5,282 nt of DNA from Pseudomonadota bacterium (GTDB lineage: Bacteria > Pseudomonadota > Gammaproteobacteria > CAMYNG01): positions 1,628,118-1,633,399 of the forward strand of contig CP070733.1 in the NCBI GenBank assembly GCA_020347585.1, in the 5' to 3' direction. Made by a program: the position numbers and the translations under genes. The notes beneath the pieces were generated by a model. It saw only the letters and a program-made list of their open reading frames with translations. It was not told the DNA's origin and did not search any database. This document shows positions 1 to 4,412 of the stretch, in pieces (the first letter of the stretch is position 1; every line of letters starts with the position of its first letter).

Positions 1-803
1 CTATCGGCTCATTTCTGTTCGCCGGTCCCACCGGTGTGGGCAAGACCGAGGTGACCCGCCAGCTGGCGCGCATTATGGGCATCGAGCTGATCCGCTTCGA
101 CATGTCTGAGTACATGGAGCGCATCACGGTATCGCGCCTGATTGGCGCTCCGCCGGGGTACGTCGGGTTTGACCAAGGCGGGTTGTTGACCGAGGCGATC
201 AACAAGCACCCGCATGCCGTGCTGCTGCTCGACGAGATCGAGAAGGCGCACCCGGATGTGTTCAATCTGCTGCTGCAGGTGATGGACCACGGTACCCTGA
301 CGGACAACAACGGTCGCAAGGCGGACTTCCGTAACGTGGCAATTGTCATGACCACCAACGCCGGAGCGGACCGCCTGGACAGGGCCTCCATCGGCTTTAC
401 CCAGCAGGATCACTCGACCGACACGATGGAAGTGATCAACAAACAGTTTACGCCGGAGTTTCGCAACCGCCTGGATGCGATCATCCAGTTCAAGCCGCTC
501 TCGCCGGATACCATTACCCAGGTCGTGGACAAGTTCATTTTCGAACTTGAGGGTTTGCTGGAGGAGAAGGGCGTTACCTTACACGTGGACGACGAGGCAC
601 GGACCTGGCTGGCAATGCAGGGCTACGATCCGAAGATGGGTGCACGTCCCATGGCGCGGGTGATCCAGGAGTCCATCAAAAAACCCCTTGCCGAAGAACT
701 GCTGTTCGGCCGGCTGGCGCACGGCGGCACGATCGAAATCACCCTCAGCGGGGACGACCTGCAGTTTGAGATCGAAGGCAAGGACGAAGTCGCTACCTCC
801 TGA
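1..803 (+). CDS. clpA: ATP-dependent Clp protease ATP-binding subunit ClpA, C-terminal part (5' truncated by window)
   Basis: This is the second AAA+ module (D2) of ClpA, the hexameric cytoplasmic unfoldase that feeds substrates, including ClpS-delivered N-degron proteins, into the ClpP peptidase. The frame is open from the window edge (first full codon at base 3), so the real start, N-domain and D1 module lie to the left. About 266 residues remain, close to the 270 or so expected from this point in E. coli ClpA. Visible in order: Walker A GPTGVGKT (bases 24-47), the GYVG pore loop, Walker B LLLDEIEKAH, a sensor-1 segment MTTNAG, the ClpP-docking tripeptide IGF (bases 390-398, inside RASIGFTQQD), FTPEFRNRLD with the arginine finger, and the sensor-2 stretch GARPMARVIQ. 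The IGF tripeptide and the motif spacing separate it from ClpB, which lacks the ClpP loop. It converges on infA. clpS would be expected upstream but is outside the window. The reading frame shows no damage. Confidence 0.97.
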   Translation, partial: IGSFLFAGPTGVGKTEVTRQLARIMGIELIRFDMSEYMERITVSRLIGAPPGYVGFDQGGLLTEAINKHPHAVLLLDEIEKAHPDVFNLLLQVMDHGTLTDNNGRKADFRNVAIVMTTNAGADRLDRASIGFTQQDHSTDTMEVINKQFTPEFRNRLDAIIQFKPLSPDTITQVVDKFIFELEGLLEEKGVTLHVDDEARTWLAMQGYDPKMGARPMARVIQESIKKPLAEELLFGRLAHGGTIEITLSGDDLQFEIEGKDEVATS

Positions 804-837
804 TCGCTGCGCCAACCGCCCGACGTTACTCACGCGT

Positions 838-878
838 ACATACCGTGCGCTCATGCGCGGCTTCAGAACATACCGTGC
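838..878. repeat. 11-bp direct repeat ACATACCGTGC, two copies 30 bases apart
   Basis: ACATACCGTGC occurs at 838-848 and again at 868-878, exactly 30 bases later. The bases between the copies include a small palindrome, GCGC-TCAT-GCGC (847-858). Both copies lie in the non-coding gap after the clpA stop codon. The repeat is exact, but it may be chance, a duplication footprint or part of a binding site; nothing here decides between these. Confidence 0.5.
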
Positions 879-892
879 TGGAGGTAGGTAAC

Positions 893-934
893 CGGCGGCA
901 AGCGCCGTTTGGGCGTGTGTGCCGCCGTGGCGGC
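893..934. terminator. Candidate transcription-end hairpins between convergent clpA and infA
   Basis: Two short GC-rich stem-loops lie between the clpA and infA stop codons. The first pairs CGGCG (893-897) with CGCCG (903-907) around a 5-base loop and is followed on the + strand by only TTT. The second pairs GCCGC (921-925) with GCGGC (930-934) around CGTG, and on the minus strand lies 9 bases past the infA stop codon. GGCGGCA (894-900) can also pair with TGCCGCC (920-926), giving a larger alternative fold. No true T-tract follows on either strand. These may block read-through between converging units or protect 3' ends, but they are not textbook intrinsic terminators. The 804-943 gap contains no open frame or tRNA that I can recognise. 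Confidence 0.3.
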
Positions 935-943
935 CGAGAGAGG

Positions 944-1162
944 CTAGCGGGTGCGAAAGACGATACGACCCTTGCTGAGGTCGTACGGGGTCAGTTGTAC
1001 GGTCACTTTGTCGCCGGTCAGGATGCGGATGTAGTGCTTGCGCATCTTGCCCGAGATGTGTGCGGTGACCACATGGCCGTTTTCCAGCTCAACACGAAAC
1101 ATGGTGTTGGGCAGGGTGTCGACCACCGTGCCTTCCATTTCAATATGCTCTTCTTTTGCCAT
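944..1162 (-). CDS. infA: Translation initiation factor IF-1
   Basis: This encodes IF-1, the small S1-type OB-fold protein that occupies the A site of the 30S subunit and works with IF-2 and IF-3 during initiation. It has 72 residues, the same length as E. coli IF-1, and nearly the same sequence throughout: it begins MAKEEHIEMEGTVV, contains NTMFRVELENGH and HISGKMRKHYIRI, and ends GRIVFRTR. The ATG at 1162 is chosen because the family start MAKE is so conserved. The ribosome site is weak: the only purine-rich stretch, AGGAA, ends 16 bases upstream of ATG, which is too far for a normal Shine-Dalgarno. The gene appears to be its own transcription unit, with a terminator and then a promoter immediately upstream, and it converges on clpA. 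Confidence 0.98.
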   Translation of the reverse strand: MAKEEHIEMEGTVVDTLPNTMFRVELENGHVVTAHISGKMRKHYIRILTGDKVTVQLTPYDLSKGRIVFRTR

Positions 1163-1212
1163 CCGATTTTCGATTGCGTTCCTGTGGTACTGCCTGATTG
1201 AGACCAGCGCGA

Positions 1213-1241
1213 ATAATGCACCAATCGCGCGCGTTTTTCAA
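1213..1241 (-). promoter_or_regulatory. Probable sigma70 promoter of infA
   Basis: On the minus strand, a -35 box TTGAAA (1241-1236, five of six to consensus) is separated by exactly 17 bases from a -10 box CATTAT (1218-1213, four of six). Transcription would start near 1206, giving a leader of about 44 bases before the infA ATG. The position just past the upstream terminator makes it a sensible source of infA transcript. This is inferred from sequence only. Confidence 0.65.
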
Positions 1242-1284
1242 AACACAAAGTCACACCACCGGGAGCCTGGCTCCCGGTGGTGTG
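1236..1284 (-). terminator. Rho-independent terminator of the 78-residue ORF
   Basis: A perfect inverted repeat pairs CACACCACCGGGAGC (1252-1266) with GCTCCCGGTGGTGTG (1270-1284), a 15-bp stem with loop CTG. On the minus strand it is followed by ACTTTGTGTTTTG, a T-rich run; on the plus strand no T-run follows. It therefore ends minus-strand transcription 17 bases after the stop codon of the gene at 1301-1537. It probably also ends any read-through from the trxB-bpt operon, and so isolates infA. Confidence 0.85.
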
Positions 1285-1300
1285 TCAGGGGCGGCTTGCG

Positions 1301-1537
1301 CTAGACGGCTATTGCCGTTCGCCAGTCAATGGCGGACCAGGTTACGCGCGGATGCGTCGACTCAGGGGAGAGGACGATTTCCATGCCCAGGAGGCGTGAC
1401 ATGGATGCCAGGTTCCGGATGGATGCGAGTTCTTCATGCAGATGGGTGAATTGTTCACGGTTGAGATAAACCATGTTGGGTCGCAACCCGTGGTTTTCTT
1501 CGAACTCGTGCGCCATCTGATAAATGAAGCTCAACAT
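1301..1537 (-). CDS. Small conserved-looking protein of unknown function (78 aa)
   Basis: I cannot assign a function. The case for a real gene is good: a Shine-Dalgarno GGGAG (1548-1544) sits 6 bases before the ATG, and a strong intrinsic terminator begins 17 bases after the stop codon. The protein looks globular and cytoplasmic, with no signal peptide or membrane segment. It begins with an amphipathic helix (MLSFIYQMAHEFEENHG), then a probable strand (NMVYLN), a helix (REQFTHLHEELASI), a second helix (LASMSRLLGM), a strand (EIVLSPE) and an end containing HPRVTWSAIDW. The core resembles, from memory, short uncharacterised proteins of other gammaproteobacteria carrying a GMEIVLSPE...HP..W pattern; I could not check this. 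It lies 174 bases after bpt, so it may be read through from that operon or from an unseen promoter in the gap. Confidence 0.75.
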   Translation of the reverse strand: MLSFIYQMAHEFEENHGLRPNMVYLNREQFTHLHEELASIRNLASMSRLLGMEIVLSPESTHPRVTWSAIDWRTAIAV

Positions 1538-1656
1538 GCTGCTCTCCCGGTTCCTCGCGGTGGTTCGCTGTGTTGGCTATGCCGGTCTGCACGCGTAGCG
1601 GTGTTTCCGTACGCGGCGGCGCAGGCCGTCCTCTGTAATACATAGCGACACCAACA

Positions 1657-1676
1657 GGGGCGGGCTTTAGCCCCGC
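1657..1676. repeat. GGGCTTTAGCCC-type extragenic palindrome
   Basis: Bases 1660-1676 fold as GCGGG-C/G-CCCGC around TTTA with one bulged C. An alternative pairs GGGGC (1657-1661) with GCCCC (1670-1674). It stands alone in the bpt to small-ORF gap, with no T-run on either side, so it is a poor intrinsic terminator. Palindromes with a GGCTTTAGCC core are often dispersed between genes in gammaproteobacterial genomes, so a REP-like element is my preferred reading, but only one copy is visible here. The rest of the 1538-1711 gap shows no promoter I would defend. Minus-strand T-rich sequence (ATTTTCGTCTTTT) directly follows the bpt stop, behind a 5-bp GGCCG-ATC-CGGCC stem at 1718-1730 inside the bpt end. 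Confidence 0.5.
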
Positions 1677-1711
1677 GGCAGGAGAAGCCAACTAATTGAA
1701 AAGACGAAAAT

Positions 1712-2455
1712 TCAGGAGGCCGGATCGGCCGGGAGGAGCTCCCAACCGGAACCCCGGAAATGCTCGAGGGGGCGGTACTGGCTCTTATAGGACATCTTCA
1801 GGCAATCGCGAATCCAGTAGCCCAGATAGACCCAGCGCAGACCCAGGTCGCGGGCCTTTTCAACCTGCCAGAGGACGGCATAAACCCCCAGCGCGCGGCG
1901 CGAGGGCTCGGGATCGAAGTAGGTGTACACCGCCGACAGACCGTCGCGAAAGTGATCGGTTACCGCCACGCACAACAGTCGGCTACCGGCCCGAAACTCA
2001 TATAGTTTGCTGCTGCTCCACGGGCTCGATATGAAGCACATGTAGTTGTCGGGGTTGTCGTTATCCATGCCACCGCCGGGGTGGCGGGTTTGAATATAGC
2101 GCCGGTACAGCGCGAACTGTTCATCGCTGAAGGTCGCCGGTGCCGCGTTCACGCGCAGGTCGGCGTTAGCGCGCCATGTGCGGCGCTGGCTGCGGTTCGG
2201 AGTGAATGAATCGACGGGAATTCGAACCGGGATGCAGGCCCGGCAGGTGCGACAGTGGGGACGGTACAGATGATCGCCGCTGCGCCGAAAACCCATGGCC
2301 GACAGTTGTGCGTAGTGGTCATTGTGCAGCTCGGCGGTGGGGTCGGCGAACAGCGTCACCGCTTCGCGCTCCGGCAGGTAACTGCAGGCGTGCGGCGGCG
2401 TGACATAGAACTGCAGCGACTGAAGGCTCTCGATCTGCCTGGATTGTGTTTTCAT
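1712..2455 (-). CDS. bpt: Aspartate/glutamate leucyltransferase (leucyl-tRNA--protein transferase, ATE family)
   Basis: Bpt moves leucine from Leu-tRNA onto proteins with N-terminal Asp or Glu, creating a primary N-degron recognised by ClpS-ClpAP in the cytoplasm. The 247-residue length fits bacterial members. The N-terminal ATE domain shows YVTPPHACSYLPEREA (about 17-32) and YRPHCRTCRACIPVRI (64-79), with cysteines 24, 68, 71 and 74. The C-terminal ATE domain has LYRRYIQTRHPGGGM (about 116-130) and a long GNAT-like core with AVYTYFDPE, LGVYAVLWQ, LGYWIRDC and MSYKSQYRPLE. The ATG at 2455 overlaps the aat stop as ATGA (2455-2452), and AGGCGG lies 6 bases upstream, inside aat; both support the start and suggest translational coupling. 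The arginyl-transferring ATE1 enzymes are eukaryotic relatives; the bacterial architecture and aat linkage favour leucyl transfer, though specificity cannot be read directly. Confidence 0.93.
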   Translation of the reverse strand: MKTQSRQIESLQSLQFYVTPPHACSYLPEREAVTLFADPTAELHNDHYAQLSAMGFRRSGDHLYRPHCRTCRACIPVRIPVDSFTPNRSQRRTWRANADLRVNAAPATFSDEQFALYRRYIQTRHPGGGMDNDNPDNYMCFISSPWSSSKLYEFRAGSRLLCVAVTDHFRDGLSAVYTYFDPEPSRRALGVYAVLWQVEKARDLGLRWVYLGYWIRDCLKMSYKSQYRPLEHFRGSGWELLPADPAS

Positions 2456-3189
2456 GTTGCGCCGCCTGTCTGTTCGAGGCGTTGTTCAATTTCCGCGTCT
2501 ACTTCCCAGCGCGCCGCTAACGAAGTCAGCCCGCAGAACTCATGTACCAGTGCTACAAACCTGGCGCGCGGAATGCTCTGCGCACCGAGGCTCGCCAGGT
2601 GCCCGGTGTGGACCTGACAGTCGATTACCGGTACCCCCCAGGCCTCAAGATGCCGTACCAGGTAGACAAAGGCCACCTTGGATGCGTCACTGACCGCAGA
2701 AAACATCGACTCGCCAAAGAATACCCGCCCGAGCGCCACCCCGTACAGTCCGCCGACCAGGTTTTCGCCCTGCCAGCACTCCACGCTGTGAGCCTTGCCG
2801 CGCGTATGCAGCCGCTGGTAGGCGGCCTGCATCTCGGCCGTAATCCATGTGCCGCTTTCGCTATCACGCGGCCCGGCGCAGGCAGCGACGACCTGCGCGA
2901 ACGCAGTATCGAAGGTCACCCTGAAACGCCGCTGGCGCACGGTTTTTCGCAGACTGCGCGAAACACGCAGGTTTTCCGGGAACATCACCGCGCGCGGGTC
3001 GGGTGACCACCACAGGATGGGCTGGCCCTCCGAGTACCAGGGAAAGATACCGCGGCGGTAGGCCGCCAGCAGCCGTTCCGGCGACAGATCGCCCCCTGCG
3101 GCCAGCAAGCCGTCCGGATCGCGCAGGGCACTTGAAACCTCCGGAAAGCTGTCGCGGTCGAGGGGATCCAGCCAATTGATTGCGAGCAT
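2452..3189 (-). CDS. aat: Leucyl/phenylalanyl-tRNA--protein transferase
   Basis: Aat attaches Leu or Phe from aminoacyl-tRNA to proteins with N-terminal Lys or Arg, turning secondary into primary destabilising residues for ClpS-ClpAP. The 245 residues carry the family signatures in order: DGLLAAGGDLSPERLLAAYRRG then IFPWYSEGQPILWWSPDPRA (about 26-67), GTWIT (113-117, with the conserved Trp), AHSVE, FFGESMFS (157-164) and IDCQVHTGHLASLGA (189-203). Glu160, Asp190 and Gln192 align with E. coli Glu156, Asp186 and Gln188, the residues linked to catalysis, so the enzyme should be active. The ATG at 3189 gives a normal N-terminus; no good Shine-Dalgarno is seen, the nearest being GGGCG ending about 13 bases away. 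It lies 42 bases after the FemAB-like gene and overlaps bpt by 4 bases, so the three are probably one transcript. Confidence 0.97.
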   Translation of the reverse strand: MLAINWLDPLDRDSFPEVSSALRDPDGLLAAGGDLSPERLLAAYRRGIFPWYSEGQPILWWSPDPRAVMFPENLRVSRSLRKTVRQRRFRVTFDTAFAQVVAACAGPRDSESGTWITAEMQAAYQRLHTRGKAHSVECWQGENLVGGLYGVALGRVFFGESMFSAVSDASKVAFVYLVRHLEAWGVPVIDCQVHTGHLASLGAQSIPRARFVALVHEFCGLTSLAARWEVDAEIEQRLEQTGGAT

Positions 3190-3231
3190 GCGCTGATTTT
3201 CGCCCAGTGTTTGCGGCCTGGCCAGCGCGCG

Positions 3232-4371
3232 TCAGGGCTCCGTGGCCTTAAAGGGCGAGTGCGCGGTGAGTTCGCCCATGTAGTGCTCCATGCCGTGGCG
3301 TTCGCGGGCCAGAAAGGAGGCGATTATCTCGCGAAATCCTTCGTGGGCAAGCCAGTGCGCGGAATGGGTTGCGGTGGGCAAAAAGCCGCGGCTGATCTTG
3401 TGCTCGCCCTGCGCGCCGGGCTCGAAGCGCTGCAACCCGTGGGTAATGCAGTATTCGAGTCCCTGGTAGTAACAGGCCTCGAAGTGCAGGCTGTGAAAGT
3501 CGTCGCTGCAGCCCCAATGCCGGCCGTAGAGCGCCTCCTCATCGCGCAGATTGAAGGCGCCGGCGACATAACGGTCGCCGTATCGGGCCAGCACCAACAC
3601 CACGCTGTCGGGCATGGTGGTGGCAAGTTCGCGAAAAAACCCGCCCGACAAGGTCGGCATGCCGCTCTTGCGGTAGAAGGTGTCGGTGTAAAACTGCTGC
3701 CAGATTTCCCACTGCGTATCGCTGACCTGGCGCCCATCAAGCACCTCGATCTCAATGCCCTGTTCCTGCACCCGGCGACGCTCGCGCCTGAGCTTTTTGC
3801 GCTTGTCGGCGGTGAATGCCGAGAGGTAATCGTCGAAGTCGCGGTAGCCGCCGTTACGCCAGTGGAACTGGCAGCCGAGACGCGGCAGCAGGCCGTGCGA
3901 TGCGAGGTGGCGTGTTTGGGATTCGGTAGTAAACAGCCAGTGCAGCGAGGACACACCCAGCGAACGCGCCTGCTCCAGGGCGGCTGTGGTCAGCGCCGCG
4001 GCGATATCGTCCTGCGCCGGCTCCGTGGCCAGAAGCAAGCGTGCGCCTGCCACCGGCGAGTAGGGCGCAGCCGCCACCAACTTGGGATAGTAAACCAGCC
4101 CCGCACGCTCGTAGGCATCCGCCCATGCCCAGTCGAATACAAACTCGCCGTAGGAGTTGTACTTGAGGTACATAGGGGCCGCGCCGAGCAGCCGGCCGCG
4201 GTCGCGGGCGATGAGGTGGCGGGGCAACCAGCCGAAACGCTCACCCACCGCGTCGTGGTGCTCGAGCGCCGCGAGGAACTCATGGCGCATGAACGGATTG
4301 CCGCTGCCCTGCAGCGCGTTCCATGCAGCCGCGGGGAGGTCGTCGATCCGTTCGACAACGCTTATCTCCAT
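3232..4371 (-). CDS. FemAB-like / GNAT-superfamily protein (DUF482, PF04339 type)
   Basis: This 379-residue cytoplasmic protein matches the bacterial FemAB-like family annotated as peptidoglycan biosynthesis or GNAT acyltransferase; its substrate is not known. Recognisable blocks are an N-terminal GNPFMRHEFLAALE (24-37), APMYLKYNSYGEFVFDWAWADAYERAGLVYYPKL (65-98), the basic helix KRKKLRRERRRV (190-201), FYRKSGMPTL (232-241) and the signature GRHWGCSDDFHSLHFEACYYQGLEYCI (283-309) followed by FEPGAQGEHKISRGFLP (316-332). Length and complete blocks indicate an intact gene. No signal peptide or membrane segment is present. The ATG at 4371 is the only in-frame start near the trxB stop; no Shine-Dalgarno is visible and a hairpin sits 14 bases upstream. 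It lies between trxB and aat with gaps of 41 and 42 bases. FemAB proteins and Aat/Bpt share a GNAT-like fold and aminoacyl-tRNA use, so an aminoacyl-transfer role is possible but unproven. Confidence 0.9.
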   Translation of the reverse strand: MEISVVERIDDLPAAAWNALQGSGNPFMRHEFLAALEHHDAVGERFGWLPRHLIARDRGRLLGAAPMYLKYNSYGEFVFDWAWADAYERAGLVYYPKLVAAAPYSPVAGARLLLATEPAQDDIAAALTTAALEQARSLGVSSLHWLFTTESQTRHLASHGLLPRLGCQFHWRNGGYRDFDDYLSAFTADKRKKLRRERRRVQEQGIEIEVLDGRQVSDTQWEIWQQFYTDTFYRKSGMPTLSGGFFRELATTMPDSVVLVLARYGDRYVAGAFNLRDEEALYGRHWGCSDDFHSLHFEACYYQGLEYCITHGLQRFEPGAQGEHKISRGFLPTATHSAHWLAHEGFREIIASFLARERHGMEHYMGELTAHSPFKATEP

Positions 4372-4385
4372 GGCGACGGCGCAGA

Positions 4386-4402
4386 TGGTGCGCGCCGCAC
4401 CA
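4386..4402 (-). other. Stem-loop between trxB stop and the FemAB-like start
   Basis: TGGTGCG (4386-4392) pairs perfectly with CGCACCA (4396-4402) around a 3-base loop, giving a stable 7-bp GC-rich stem. On the minus-strand transcript it lies 10 bases after the trxB stop and 14 bases before the FemAB-like ATG. No T-run follows, so it is not an intrinsic terminator. It could serve as an mRNA processing or stability element, or reduce translation of the next gene. Short GC-rich palindromes also arise by chance. Confidence 0.4.
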
Positions 4403-4412
4403 CGCGCACTGC

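Noticed and set aside
36..38. GTG at 36 as the start of a short ClpA-like protein
   Set aside because: This GTG is the valine inside the Walker A motif, and the frame stays open to the window edge with conserved ClpA sequence. It is a truncated gene, not a short one.
9..413. 134-codon minus-strand frame opposite clpA
   Set aside because: It is antisense to the most conserved part of ClpA (Walker A to sensor 1) and in register with its codons. The predicted protein matches no family I know.
804..943. Possible tRNA gene, as in the E. coli clpA-infA gap
   Set aside because: No T-arm consensus (GGTTCRA) or four-arm pairing can be built; the stems present are only short GC hairpins.
1455..1691. 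78-codon minus-strand frame across the bpt to small-ORF gap
   Set aside because: It is partly made from the palindrome (AGLKPAP), has Pro/Arg-rich composition and overlaps the better-supported gene at 1301-1537 in another frame.
1718..1730. GGCCG-ATC-CGGCC stem at the end of bpt, with T-rich sequence beyond, as an intrinsic terminator
   Set aside because: The stem has only 5 pairs, lies inside the coding end, and is separated by about 8 bases from a broken T-run. It is too weak to call as a separate feature.
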